A stretch of 64,000 bases of DNA from Sva-07 sp963793335 (GTDB lineage: Bacteria > Actinomycetota > Acidimicrobiia > Acidimicrobiales > Ilumatobacteraceae). Under the pieces are notes generated by a model. It was not told where the DNA came from. It did not search any database and was given only the letters and a program-made list of their open reading frames with translations. Made by a program: the position numbers and the translations under genes. The DNA is taken from assembly GCA_963793335.1 (NCBI GenBank), contig CAWBZS010000014.1, forward strand, positions 62,001 to 126,000, written 5' to 3'. This document shows, piece after piece, positions 16,406 to 24,978 of the stretch (position 1 is the first letter of the stretch; the number at the start of each line of letters is the position of its first letter).

Positions 16406-16720
16406 GTGTCCGACCCCGCTTCTCGTCTGAGCATCGAACTCGACGGTGACCGTTTGGTCGTCGTCGGGGACATCGACGCCCACACCTGCCCCGATCTTGC
16501 AGCGCGTCTCGAGCCGCTCCCAGGATCGAGCGATGTCAGCCTCGACCTCTCGGGCGTCAGTTTCATGGACTCCAGCGGTCTCCGGGTGATCATCGGGGCA
16601 CACCAGCAGGCAACGGAGGCCAATCGTCGGGTCGTCGTCGAGCGTCCGAGTGCATCGGTGCTTCGCCTCATCGAGATCAGTGGCTTGCTCGACCACTTGC
16701 ACGTCATCACCAGCGACTGA
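16406..16720 (+). CDS. STAS anti-anti-sigma factor, RsbV-like
   Basis: 104-residue STAS-domain protein. VVVGDIDAHTCPDLAARL and the phosphoacceptor region LDLSGVSFMDSSGLRVII with the conserved DSSG serine match RsbV/SpoIIAA. It would bind the RsbW-like kinase when unphosphorylated. ATG 16394 is in frame, but GTG 16406 lies 7 bases after a TATGGT hexamer (16393-16398) and starts VSDPASRLS, which suits a leaderless start. Confidence 0.88.
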   Translation: MSDPASRLSIELDGDRLVVVGDIDAHTCPDLAARLEPLPGSSDVSLDLSGVSFMDSSGLRVIIGAHQQATEANRRVVVERPSASVLRLIEISGLLDHLHVITSD

Positions 16721-16736
16721 CCGTCACCGAGCGTGA

Positions 16737-16755
16737 CGCCGAAGGTGTTTCGGCG
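16737..16755. terminator. Hairpin after the RsbV-like gene
   Basis: CGCCGAA-GGTGT-TTCGGCG, a perfect 7-bp stem with a 5-base loop, 17 bases past the RsbV-like stop. Possible intrinsic terminator or RNA processing site; no U tract. Confidence 0.4.
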
Positions 16756-16781
16756 CCGGTGGATTGGGCATGATCGTGGCG

Positions 16782-17216
16782 ATGGAGGCGTCGTCCACAG
16801 CATCTGACCGACTTGGCGAGAGCCTGCCTGCGCAGATCACCGTCGTCGCCGAGTCCGCAGCGCTGCACGGGCTGCGGACGCGCCTCACTGCGTTGGTGAC
16901 CCAAGCGCATGCTCCGACCCATGTCACCGAAGCATTCGAACTCGCCGTCAGCGAGTTGGCGACCAATGTGCTGCAACACACGGACGCAGAGCAGCTCACG
17001 GTGGTCGTCGATCGAGCCGAGGATGGGTGGTTGATCGACGTGTCAGACGCCGACGCGCTCGACACAGCAGCGCTCGCGGCCCTGGCGACCAGCGGCCCGC
17101 CCGATCCGGAGCAACTGTCCGGGCGGGGGTTGTTCATCGTGCAGTCGATCATGGACACCGTCGAACTCGTCGACGTGGACGGCCACCAGCATCTGCGTTG
17201 CGTCAAGCGAGCGTGA
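16782..17216 (+). CDS. Second RsbW-like anti-sigma HATPase
   Basis: 144-residue GHKL ATPase. The N-box is well preserved (FELAVSELATNVLQHTDAEQ, with the ATP-Mg ligand Asn) and the G-box is LSGRGLFIVQSIMDTVEL. It is a better kinase candidate than the RsbW-like protein at 13282, so the module may have one sigma-binding and one kinase paralogue. ATG 16782 lies 7 bases after CATGAT (16769-16774). Convergent with the LuxR-type regulator. Confidence 0.85.
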   Translation: MEASSTASDRLGESLPAQITVVAESAALHGLRTRLTALVTQAHAPTHVTEAFELAVSELATNVLQHTDAEQLTVVVDRAEDGWLIDVSDADALDTAALAALATSGPPDPEQLSGRGLFIVQSIMDTVELVDVDGHQHLRCVKRA

Positions 17217-17235
17217 CAGGTGTCGCCGGGCTCGA

Positions 17236-17844
17236 TCAGCGACGACTGAGTTGCAGTCCGTAGTCGCTCGCCATCAGCGCAGCCTGGGTTCGGTTGGCGA
17301 CACCCAGCTTGGTGAACACCTTGGCGACGTGGGTCTTGATCGTGTCGTACGACAGGTAGAGCTCATCGCCGATCTCGCGGTTGGTGGCACCCTGTGCCAG
17401 CAACGCCAGCACCTCGCGCTCGCGCTCGGTCAACGCGGCGGCTGGATCGTGGCATGGCTGGGGAACCACTCCGACGGATTCGCCGCGATGGACGCGCTCG
17501 ATGGCGTCGATCAACTCTGCACCGGTGGCGCGCTTCATGATCACGCCATCGACCTTTCGCAGGTCGATGTCTCGCTCGAAGTCCTCCGGGAGATCCCAGG
17601 TGTACAACACCACCTTGGACAGCGATGGGTCGGCGGCGAGGTCGTCGATGCGAGACAGCGACCTGCGGCGCCCAGCGAACGTGTCGAACAGCACGACGTC
17701 GGTGGACAGGTCGGGGAGGCCGCCCGCTTCGGTCTCGACCACGGTCACTCGGTCGGAATATGGGGCGAGCATCTCCGACAGCCCACGCACGACGACCTCG
17801 TAGTCGTTCACGATGGTCAGGCGGATCGGGGCGGACGTCACCAT
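17236..17844 (-). CDS. NarL/LuxR-family response regulator
   Basis: 202-residue two-domain regulator: receiver-like N terminus (IRLTIVNDYEVVVRGLSEML, with DVVLFDTF placing the possible phosphoacceptor Asp near residue 54) and a LuxR helix-turn-helix (LTEREREVLALLAQGATNRE, then YDTIKTHVAKVFTKLGV). The first acidic pair is reduced to Asn-Asp, so phosphorylation may be atypical. No histidine kinase gene is adjacent. The ATG at 17844 is preferred over the longer frame because the receiver strand starts right after it. Confidence 0.85.
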   Translation of the reverse strand: MVTSAPIRLTIVNDYEVVVRGLSEMLAPYSDRVTVVETEAGGLPDLSTDVVLFDTFAGRRRSLSRIDDLAADPSLSKVVLYTWDLPEDFERDIDLRKVDGVIMKRATGAELIDAIERVHRGESVGVVPQPCHDPAAALTEREREVLALLAQGATNREIGDELYLSYDTIKTHVAKVFTKLGVANRTQAALMASDYGLQLSRR

Positions 17845-17911
17845 GGAGTCATCGTCCCCCGTCCGCTTGCCGGCGAAACCCTGCGTACCCCGCCGGCTCG
17901 CCATGGCCGAT

Positions 17912-17936
17912 GTTTGGATGCGGGCAGGAGGGGTAC
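17912..17936 (+). promoter_or_regulatory. SigF-type promoter GTTT-N15-GGGTAC
   Basis: GTTT at 17912-17915, 15 bases, then GGGTAC at 17931-17936, ten bases before ATG 17946. Only the last base departs from the SigF consensus. With the site at 13104 this is the second such promoter within 5 kb, and it assigns the two small membrane protein genes to the stress regulon. Confidence 0.65.
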
Positions 17937-17945
17937 CCGTCCCTC

Positions 17946-18260
17946 ATGAGCGCACTCCCTTCCGATTCCATTCCCGATTTGAGCGGCGTCGTCGACACGG
18001 TGACGTCGACGCTCGACGCGATCGATGTTGCTGCCGTTTCGGACGCAGTGGTCGACGCGGCGACCGACCTGGCTGACGTGGCAGGCACCGCGTCGGTTGT
18101 TGCCGTCCGAACGGGCCGGCATGCCGGAAGCGTCGTCCGTCGACACCCGAAGCACACACTGGGCGTGCTCGCTGCAGTCGTTGCGGTGATCGCGCTGGTC
18201 GTGTGGGTTCGGCGCGACGATGAGTCGTCGACGAGCGCGGACCTCCAGGTGGCGGCATGA
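17946..18260 (+). CDS. Small single-pass membrane protein, stress-module associated
   Basis: 104-residue protein: an alanine/valine/aspartate-rich amphipathic N-terminal region (VDTVTSTLDAIDVAAVSDAV), a basic linker (RTGRHAGSVVRRHPKHT) and one hydrophobic helix (LGVLAAVVAVIALVVWV). No enzyme motif. It follows a SigF-type promoter and overlaps the next gene by 4 bases (ATGA), so the two form a small operon. Confidence 0.6.
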   Translation: MSALPSDSIPDLSGVVDTVTSTLDAIDVAAVSDAVVDAATDLADVAGTASVVAVRTGRHAGSVVRRHPKHTLGVLAAVVAVIALVVWVRRDDESSTSADLQVAA

Positions 18261-18505
18261 AGTTCATCAAGGGCTTCATCATCGGTGGCCTGATCGGCTT
18301 CGGCGTCGGCGCGGCGATCACCGAGCGTCAGCGTCAGCAGATCACGGCGAGCGTGAAGAAGAAGGCGGCCCCGATCAACCAGTCGGTGAAGGACAACGTG
18401 AGCCACGTGGCCGACACCGTCGTCGATGGTGTCACCGACAAGATCGACGATGCCGGCACATCGGTGGCCGACAAGGTCGCCGACAAGGCGGACACAACGT
18501 CCTGA
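18257..18505 (+). CDS. YtxH-like small membrane protein
   Basis: 82-residue protein with a glycine-rich membrane helix at the N terminus (FIKGFIIGGLIGFGVGAAIT) and a long amphipathic, Asp/Lys/Val-rich tail (ADTVVDGVTDKIDDAGTSVA). The layout resembles YtxH general-stress proteins of Firmicutes, which fits the SigF-type promoter upstream. Coupled to the preceding gene by ATGA. Confidence 0.6.
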   Translation: MKFIKGFIIGGLIGFGVGAAITERQRQQITASVKKKAAPINQSVKDNVSHVADTVVDGVTDKIDDAGTSVADKVADKADTTS

Positions 18506-18523
18506 CGACGGCCCGGCATCGAC

Positions 18524-19069
18524 TCAGGCGTCGCCGCCGCGAACGCGGCTCAGCAGCACTGCGGTGAGCGCCAGCGCGATGACCAGTCCGGCGATGGTCA
18601 GCGAACTGTTGCCCGGTGCGTTGCGCTGATCCATCAGCACCACCAGTGCCCATGTGGCGCTGGTGGCGACGCACACCGCCACGAGCCGCGCCGCCCAGCG
18701 CCGAAGAATGGAGGAGTCGAGCCGGGTCGTGACGGAGCCGGCGGCCAGCAGTGCGATCGCCGAGTGGAACACGAAGAGCGCCAGCGCAACCGCCAGACCC
18801 GCCGGTCCGACCGGGTCGTCGGCCATCACCAGCCACTGCCACACCACGATCGCCATGGTCACCAGCGCCGTGTGGGTGTCCGGCCTCGTTGCCGACACCA
18901 CCGCGAGCGTGCCGACGACGATGAGCACGATCGGCGGCGCCCCGCCGGCGGACGCTCCCGCGACGATCGATGCGATGGACGCGGCCGCCACCGCCCCGGC
19001 GGACAACCGCCACCGCTGCGGCGACACCCTGATCAGGCGCTCCAACTGCTCGGTGGGATCGATGTTCAT
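18524..19069 (-). CDS. Membrane protein of the MoxR/DUF58 operon
   Basis: 181-residue protein with five to six hydrophobic helices after a short cytoplasmic start (MNIDPTEQLERLIRVSPQRW). The start codon overlaps the DUF58 stop (ATGA at 19066-19069). In actinobacteria such proteins often close the MoxR-DUF58 operon; no specific function is known. Confidence 0.65.
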   Translation of the reverse strand: MNIDPTEQLERLIRVSPQRWRLSAGAVAAASIASIVAGASAGGAPPIVLIVVGTLAVVSATRPDTHTALVTMAIVVWQWLVMADDPVGPAGLAVALALFVFHSAIALLAAGSVTTRLDSSILRRWAARLVAVCVATSATWALVVLMDQRNAPGNSSLTIAGLVIALALTAVLLSRVRGGDA

Positions 19070-20367
19070 CGCTGCACCAGCCGCGGTCCGGTCGTCCGGC
19101 GGGCGATGTCGCGGATCACCACGTCGAGGCTGCCGGGTCCGCGCCACTGCAGTACGGGGATCCCCGCTGCGGTGACCATCCGAACCTCGCGTCGGCGTTC
19201 GAGCAGACGCACCCGCCAGGCGAGTGCCATCAGGTCGTCGTCGTGGTCGACGAGGTGGTCGGGGAGCGTGTCGATCACGACAACCGCGAGGCCTCCACGC
19301 CCGAGTCGGACGGCGAGGTCGAGCGCTTCGGGCGCGATCAGCGGCGAGAGCAGCACGGTCATCCGCCCACCGGTGCCCCGGCGGCGAGCGTCGGCGGACC
19401 CGGCCGCACGCAACTCGTTTCCCGGTCGAATGCGCGCCATCGTGTCGAGGACTCGACGCAGCTGTGCTCGCCCGGTGCCCGGAGGGACGTCGTGCGTGAC
19501 CCGGGCGCCGAACGTTCGCAACGAGACTCGTTCGCCTCGGGGGGCGTAGTGCTCGGCGATCGCTCCCGCTGCCCGAACACTGGTGTCGAGACTCGACGCT
19601 GCACCATCGACGCCACCGCTGAGACCGAAGTCGTCGGCGGCATCGATCACCAACGCGACATGAGCGTCGAGGTCTGCCCAGGTGCCGTTGACCTGGAGTT
19701 CGCCGGAGCGCGCCGATCGCGCCCAGTTGATTCGTTGCATTCGGTCGCCCGGTCGAAACGCCCGCAGCCCGGCGAACTCGGTGCCGTCGCCAGCGCGAGT
19801 CGAGCGGTGGAGTCCGACGAGCCCGTCCGATGGGCGCGGCGATGCTCCGACATCGAACAGGCCTGGGATCGGCAGTGCGGTGAGGTGGCGCGGCGACGTG
19901 GTGGTCGACCAGTGAAAGGCCCCCCACGACGACACCGCGATCACTCGCGCTCGATCGATCTCGCGAACGCCCCAGCGCGTGGCCCGCACCGCGACATCGA
20001 GCTCGACGCGATCGTCAGCACGGCTTGCCGATGTCGTCGCACTGGCAGGTCGGGCTTCGAGCCACGGGTCGAGCAGGAGCGAACCGATCGCATGGTCGAC
20101 GTCGTCGGCCCCGCTGAGTACCCCCTGCCACGTCGTGGCGTCACCCTCGCGGATCGTTGGGTGCATCACCGCGTCGGTCAGTGTCGGCGTCCGGGTCGGC
20201 CAGGTCAGCACCGACCACGTCGTCACCACCGCGAACGGCGCAGCGATCACCAGCACGTCCGGACGCCGCCAGATGAGTGCGATCAGCGTGCACGCGATCG
20301 CGAGGCCGGAGCTGCGCAGGAACGCAGGTGTTGGGTGCCACGCTGGCGGTCCGGTGGTCGTTGGCAC
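19066..20367 (-). CDS. DUF58 domain protein
   Basis: 433-residue protein with two N-terminal hydrophobic helices and a C-terminal DUF58/vWA-like domain. The DUF58 hallmark is GLRAFRPGDRMQRINWARSA, followed by the vWA-like strand VALVIDAADDFG. DUF58 proteins act with MoxR AAA+ ATPases in assembly or quality control of surface or metal-dependent complexes. Lies 15 bases after moxR in the same direction. Confidence 0.88.
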   Translation of the reverse strand: MPTTTGPPAWHPTPAFLRSSGLAIACTLIALIWRRPDVLVIAAPFAVVTTWSVLTWPTRTPTLTDAVMHPTIREGDATTWQGVLSGADDVDHAIGSLLLDPWLEARPASATTSASRADDRVELDVAVRATRWGVREIDRARVIAVSSWGAFHWSTTTSPRHLTALPIPGLFDVGASPRPSDGLVGLHRSTRAGDGTEFAGLRAFRPGDRMQRINWARSARSGELQVNGTWADLDAHVALVIDAADDFGLSGGVDGAASSLDTSVRAAGAIAEHYAPRGERVSLRTFGARVTHDVPPGTGRAQLRRVLDTMARIRPGNELRAAGSADARRRGTGGRMTVLLSPLIAPEALDLAVRLGRGGLAVVVIDTLPDHLVDHDDDLMALAWRVRLLERRREVRMVTAAGIPVLQWRGPGSLDVVIRDIARRTTGPRLVQR

Positions 20368-20382
20368 GATCGGTCGCTCTCC

Positions 20383-21405
20383 TCAGGTCCCGGGGGGCCC
20401 GGGCTCCAACGCTCCGGGCGTGGTCACCGTGGCGAGCACTCCGTCGACGACCGTGTGGCCGGAGATGTCGCTCATCCACATCTCGGGTTTCACGGTGATG
20501 CGATGGGCCAGCACGGCGACCGCGACGGCCTTGACGTCCTCCGGTGTCACGTAGTCGCGCCCCGCGATGATCGCGAACGCACGTGATGCGAGCAACAGGC
20601 CGAGCGCGCCCCGCGGCGATGCTCCCATCAGCACATGCGGGTGCGATCTGGTGGCGGCGGCGAGCTCGACGCAGTATCGACCGACACTCTCGTCGACGAG
20701 GACACGCTCGACCGCGGCCTGCATCGCCAGCACGGTTCGGGCGTCGGCGACGCGTCGGAGCACCTGGTCTTCGCTTCGTCGGTCCATGCGTCGGCGCAGC
20801 ACATCCCATTCCTCGTCCGCCGTTGGATATCCGAAGCTCGTTCGCATCATGAACCTGTCGAGTTGGGCCTCGGGGAGTGGGTAGGTGCCCTCGTACTCCA
20901 CCGGGTTGGCGGTGGCGAGTACGTGGAACGGCGGAGGGAGCACGAAGGTCGATCCCTCGACGGTGACCTGATGCTCCTGCATGGCTTCGAGGAGGGCCGC
21001 CTGCGTGCGAGGCGGGGTGCGGTTGATCTCGTCGGCGAGGAGGAGGCCGGCGAAGAGCGGGCCGCGTCGGAACGAGAACTCTGCTGATCGCTGGTCGTAC
21101 ACGAACGAGCCGGTGAGATCGGCAGGCAGCAGATCGGGGGTGAACTGCGCCCGGGAGAAGTCGAGGCCGAGGGTCTGTGCGAACGACCGAGCCGCCAGTG
21201 TCTTGCCCAGGCCGGGAAAGTCTTCGAGGAGGACATGGCCACCGGCGAGGATCGCGGCCAGCACGAGTGTGAGTGCCGCTCGCTTGCCGACCACGGCAAC
21301 CTCGACCTCGTCGAGCACCTCGTTGGCGAGACGCGACACGGTGGCGATGTCGAGGCGGTCGAGGTCGTCGCCGATGTTGTGATCGGGTGGTTGCGAGTGA
21401 TCCAT
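20383..21405 (-). CDS. MoxR-family AAA+ ATPase
   Basis: 340-residue AAA+ chaperone. Walker A is DFPGLGKT (GGHVLLEDFPGLGKTLAARS), Walker B is GLLLADEINRTPP, sensor 1 is VLATANPVEYEGTYPLPEAQ, and the lid domain follows. MoxR works with the DUF58 and DUF4129 proteins of the same operon. An arginine finger region (LDRFMMRTSFGYP) is present. Confidence 0.93.
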   Translation of the reverse strand: MDHSQPPDHNIGDDLDRLDIATVSRLANEVLDEVEVAVVGKRAALTLVLAAILAGGHVLLEDFPGLGKTLAARSFAQTLGLDFSRAQFTPDLLPADLTGSFVYDQRSAEFSFRRGPLFAGLLLADEINRTPPRTQAALLEAMQEHQVTVEGSTFVLPPPFHVLATANPVEYEGTYPLPEAQLDRFMMRTSFGYPTADEEWDVLRRRMDRRSEDQVLRRVADARTVLAMQAAVERVLVDESVGRYCVELAAATRSHPHVLMGASPRGALGLLLASRAFAIIAGRDYVTPEDVKAVAVAVLAHRITVKPEMWMSDISGHTVVDGVLATVTTPGALEPGPPGT

Positions 21406-21417
21406 GGGGCCTTCCGA

Positions 21418-21907
21418 TCAGAGCTGTTCGATGAGGGTGAGGATGTGGTCGAGCCGGCGAGGTCGCGCCAGTTCGCGCTGTCGCGGTCGCTCCATCGTGG
21501 ACGAACGTGTGGAGTTCTTCGCCGAGCACCGCTCGAGCCGCCTCGGGGTCGCTGGCGGGGTCGATCTGATGGACGACGCGCAGCTGATCGTCGATCACCT
21601 CGACCAGGCTCTCGTGGAGTCGCTCGAACACCGGCCCGTCGGGGCCTGCGGAGGCCAATCCGGTGCGCAGCCGTGTCACGCGGCGCTCGCCTCGTGACGG
21701 CGGTGCCAGTTGCGTCGTGGCATCGATCGGGGCGGTTGGCGGGGTTGCGTCGACGAGTTCGGCGACGGTCCATCCCGCCACTCCGATGAGCCCGACCAGC
21801 GCGGCGACCACCAGCAGGTTCGGACCCATCCCCACGGCGATCATCGCGACGTTGATCGCGAGGGCGGCTCCTGCGATCATGGAAACCGACTTGGCCCACG
21901 CCCTCAT
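21418..21907 (-). CDS. Small membrane protein of the moxR operon, apparent frameshift
   Basis: Begins ATG 21907 (overlapping the previous stop) with two hydrophobic helices (VSMIAGAALAINVAMIAVGM; VVAALVGLIGVAGWTVAELV), then a helical region up to EELHTFVHDG. In that frame the sequence would run on for over 1.2 kb across moxR on the same strand, which is implausible. A shift by one base near 21490-21500 instead yields ERPRQRELARPRRLDHILTL-IEQL and a TGA at 21418-21420, 12 bases before moxR. Either a sequencing indel or a real mutation. Confidence 0.55.
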
Positions 21908-22620
21908 GACCGGTCCGCCGAGCGGTGGGCGCTTGGATTCGTCGATCCAAGACTGTCGTGCACGCGGTCGAGGGCGTCGAGCGCGGCGGTGCGCGAGCCT
22001 TCGCTGATCTCGTGGTCGGAGAATCGGGCTTCGCGATATCGAGCTGCGAGGTCGGCGAGCGCTGTTGCATCGACGTCATGGTTCACGAGCACCCGCTCGG
22101 TGAGCTCGGCAGAGGTGTCGGAGGGGCGACGCTGCACGCCGGCATCGGCCACGGCGGCTTCGAGCAGCAGCCAACACTCGACGATTGCGTTCCGAGGGTT
22201 GCCGCGTTCGAGCGCAGCCCGTTGTGCTGCTGCGCCGTCGGTGACGGTGGCCGCGACACCGACGAGCGACTCGAACGGCTCGCCACTGGATGCTCGTCGC
22301 CGTCGTCGGCGATGGAACGTTGGCCGTACTCGCCACAGTGCGATCGCCGCAGCGATCGCCGCGATCGCGAGGACCGTCCACCCAAGTAGGCGAGCGATCT
22401 GCTCGACGAGTGGGGAGACCTCTCGCGGTTCGCGGTCGCCGACGGGTTCGAACTCGGCGATGTCGAACTGTTGAGCGGTGGGGCGCTGTCCCGAGTCGTC
22501 ACCGTCGAAGAAGCTGGGTGGACCCTCGGACAGACGGACGGCGCCGGCGGTGGTGATCGCAGCGAACAACACAGTGATCAATGCGCCCACGATCACAACG
22601 AGGGCACCCCGACGGTTCAC
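21904..22620 (-). CDS. DUF4129 domain protein
   Basis: 238-residue protein: two membrane helices (ALVVIVGALITVLFAAITTA; LLGWTVLAIAAIAAAIALW), an arginine-rich linker and a C-terminal DUF4129 domain (AIVECWLLLEAAVADAG … ALADLAARYREARFSDHEIS). GTG 22620 is preferred because TAGGGT (22633-22628) lies 7 bases upstream. First gene of the five-gene DUF4129, small membrane protein, MoxR, DUF58, membrane protein operon. Confidence 0.82.
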   Translation of the reverse strand: MNRRGALVVIVGALITVLFAAITTAGAVRLSEGPPSFFDGDDSGQRPTAQQFDIAEFEPVGDREPREVSPLVEQIARLLGWTVLAIAAIAAAIALWRVRPTFHRRRRRRASSGEPFESLVGVAATVTDGAAAQRAALERGNPRNAIVECWLLLEAAVADAGVQRRPSDTSAELTERVLVNHDVDATALADLAARYREARFSDHEISEGSRTAALDALDRVHDSLGSTNPSAHRSADRS

Positions 22621-22732
22621 CCGCGGGACCCTACCGAACCTGCTCGTGTCGATCCCGACGTGGCGACCGATGGTGCGGGAGTGACGCTCGGCGCTCGCCC
22701 CGATGCGCGACGCCTGCGCCATACTCGGTGTC

Positions 22733-23611
22733 GTGCCCGAAGGTGACACGCTCCGTCGAGCCGCCGAGGTGCTCACCCCGGTGTTGGAGGGGCGGGTGGT
22801 CACCGATCTGTGGTTTCGCAAACTGCGCGGCTATCGGCCTCGTGTGGGTGACCGCATCAGCAGTGTCGACGCCGTCGGCAAGTACCTGCTGATCGAATTC
22901 CGACCGCCGGCGATCGCTGGTTCGGTTGCGTCGCGGCCGGGCATCGTGCTGCACACGCACCTGGGCATGGCCGGCTCGTGGCGGGCGACGACACTGGAAC
23001 GGGCGGTCCCCACGTCACCGAAACTGCGCATCGTGATCGCCACCGAGGCAGGTCGTGCACTGTGCTTCTCTGCGCCCGACATCTCCACGCATGTCGCGGG
23101 CTCGGGCACCGCACCCGCCGATCGAATCGGCCCCGACCTGAGCGACGACGACATCGATCTCGCCGAGGTCGTGGCGCGAAGTCGGGTTGCTGCCACTGCC
23201 GAAACGACCGTTGCCGAAGTGCTGCTCGACCAGTCGGTCGCCGCGGGCGTCGGCAACGTCTTCAAGAGCGAGGCGCTGTTCGTGGCCGGTGTTCACCCGT
23301 TCACGCTGGTGGCGGCACTCAGCGACGAGCAACTCGAGTCGGTCTGGTCGATCGCCCACCGCCAGCTCGTCGCCAATCGGGGGCGGCCCTACCGGTCGAC
23401 GACCCGACCCGGCGATGGTGCGCGCACCTACGTCTACGGTCGTCGCCGACTCGGGTGCCGGCGCTGCGACAACGCCATTGCGTTCTCGGCGGCAGGGCAG
23501 CGCACGGCGCGCAGCACGTACTGGTGCCCCACCTGCCAGCCAACGCCCCCCGAGCCCGGGTCTCCGGGGGCGTTGGATGAGACCTGGCCTCGATCGGGTC
23601 ACTACCGTTGA
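22733..23611 (+). CDS. nei: Fpg/Nei-family DNA glycosylase (endonuclease VIII type)
   Basis: 292-residue base-excision-repair glycosylase/AP lyase. The start is fixed by chemistry: GTG 22733 gives VPEGDTLRRAAEVL with the catalytic Pro2 and Glu3; the ten-residue extension to 22703 would bury Pro2. CATACT (22720-22725) lies 7 bases upstream. The helix-two-turn-helix (AGVGNVFKSEALFVAG) and the C-terminal zinc finger (CRRCDN … YWCPTC) are complete. The PEGD signature and zinc finger favour the Nei/Nei2 side over Fpg. Substrate: oxidised bases. Confidence 0.92.
   Translation: MPEGDTLRRAAEVLTPVLEGRVVTDLWFRKLRGYRPRVGDRISSVDAVGKYLLIEFRPPAIAGSVASRPGIVLHTHLGMAGSWRATTLERAVPTSPKLRIVIATEAGRALCFSAPDISTHVAGSGTAPADRIGPDLSDDDIDLAEVVARSRVAATAETTVAEVLLDQSVAAGVGNVFKSEALFVAGVHPFTLVAALSDEQLESVWSIAHRQLVANRGRPYRSTTRPGDGARTYVYGRRRLGCRRCDNAIAFSAAGQRTARSTYWCPTCQPTPPEPGSPGALDETWPRSGHYR
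23540..23576. terminator. Strong 11-bp hairpin within the 3' end of nei
   Basis: CCAACGCCCCC (23540-23550) pairs perfectly with GGGGGCGTTGG (23566-23576) around a 15-base loop, immediately after the zinc-finger codons and before the nei stop. The residues after the hairpin look dispensable, so the structure may be the nei terminator embedded in a coding tail. Confidence 0.5.
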
Positions 23612-23638
23612 GCCAACCGCTCGACCCGAGGAGACCCC

Positions 23639-24970
23639 ATGCCTGCGCTCGAATCCACCCCCGACATGTACGACTTGCGCATGTCCGAAGGTGTCCGCCC
23701 GCTCTACGACGCGGTGAAGAAGTTCATCGTCACCGAAGTCGAACCGATCACCGCCGAATTCCACCGCCTCGGCGTCGGGCGCGCCGAGCACTGGGGCTAC
23801 GGCGACGGACAGCTCGAACTGCTCCAAACGGTCAAGGACAAGGCCAAGGAGCAGGGACTGTGGAACTTCTTCCTGCCCGACGCCGAGACCGGTGAGGGGT
23901 TGTCGAACCTCGACTACGCCTACATCGCGATGGAGTTGGGCAAGAACCCGCTGGCATCGGAGTCGATGAACTGTGCCGCACCCGACACCGGCAACATGGA
24001 AGTGCTCGAACGTGTCGGCACCCCCGAGCAGAAGCAGCGGTGGCTCGAGCCACTGCTCGCCGGCGAGATCCGCTCGGCCTACGCCATGACCGAGCCCGAC
24101 GTGGCCTCGTCCGACGCGAAGAACGTCGCCTGCAAGGCCGTACGCGATGGCGACGAATGGGTGATCACCGGCGAGAAGTACTACATCTCCGGCGCCGGCG
24201 ATCCTCGCTGCAAGGTCATGATCACGATGGTGCAGACCAGCCCCGACGGCCCGCCGCATCTGCGCCAGTCGCAGATCCTCGTGCCGACCGATACACCGGG
24301 CGTGGAGATCCTCGAGGGCATGCAGGTCTTCGGCAAGGACGATGCCCCCCACGGCCACATGCACATCCGGTTCAACGACGTTCGCGTTCCCTACGAGAAC
24401 ATCCTGCTCGGCGAGGGCCGCGGCTTCGAGATCTCCCAGGTGCGCCTCGGCCCCGGACGGATCCACCACTGCATGCGTTCGATCGGCGCCGCCGAGCGCG
24501 CCCTCGAGATGATGGTCAAGCGAGGCCTCACCCGCGAGGCCTTCGGCAAGCGGGTGTCGAACCTCGGCAAGAACGTCGAGATGATCGCCCAGTCGCGCAT
24601 CGAGATCGAGTCGATGCGTCGCATGGTGCTCACCGCGGCGAAGGCGATGGACGAACTCGGCAACGCCGAGGCCCGAGTGTGGGTGAGTGCGATCAAGGCC
24701 ATGGTGCCGATCAGGGTGTGCGAGATCATCGACAACGCCATCCAGATCCACGGCGCCACCGGCGTGTCGCAGTGGACACCACTCGCCGACATGTACACCT
24801 CGCAGCGCACCCTGCGCCTGGCCGACGGCCCGGACGAGGTGCACTGGTTCGTCGTCGGCCGCGCCGAGATCGGCTACTGGGAGCAGGAGGGTGGCAACAC
24901 CTACGACCCCAAGGCTGCGTACCTCTCGCGTACCTCCGACGCCAAGGACGGGATCTTCTCAGGACCCTGA
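23639..24970 (+). CDS. Acyl-CoA dehydrogenase
   Basis: 443-residue FAD-dependent acyl-CoA dehydrogenase of the ACAD10/11-like group. Typical blocks: YAMTEPDVASSDAKNVACKA (FAD/substrate loop), WVITGEKYYISGAGDP, GRIHHCMRSIGAAERALEMM, and QIHGATGVSQWTPLADMYTS near the C terminus. In this group the general base is an Asp in the last segment (LADGPDEVH). A GAGGAG Shine-Dalgarno precedes ATG 23639. Alone here, so the acyl substrate is not known. Confidence 0.93.
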   Translation: MPALESTPDMYDLRMSEGVRPLYDAVKKFIVTEVEPITAEFHRLGVGRAEHWGYGDGQLELLQTVKDKAKEQGLWNFFLPDAETGEGLSNLDYAYIAMELGKNPLASESMNCAAPDTGNMEVLERVGTPEQKQRWLEPLLAGEIRSAYAMTEPDVASSDAKNVACKAVRDGDEWVITGEKYYISGAGDPRCKVMITMVQTSPDGPPHLRQSQILVPTDTPGVEILEGMQVFGKDDAPHGHMHIRFNDVRVPYENILLGEGRGFEISQVRLGPGRIHHCMRSIGAAERALEMMVKRGLTREAFGKRVSNLGKNVEMIAQSRIEIESMRRMVLTAAKAMDELGNAEARVWVSAIKAMVPIRVCEIIDNAIQIHGATGVSQWTPLADMYTSQRTLRLADGPDEVHWFVVGRAEIGYWEQEGGNTYDPKAAYLSRTSDAKDGIFSGP

Positions 24971-24978
24971 GCGTTGCG

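Noticed and set aside
22703..22732. Upstream start for the Nei-type glycosylase
   Set aside because: It would bury the catalytic N-terminal proline, which must be residue 2.
23566..23600. Similarity between TTGGATGAGACCTGG near 23572 and TTGGATGAAACGTGG near 61070 as a dispersed repeat
   Set aside because: Only about 15 bases match and the flanks differ; too short to separate from chance.
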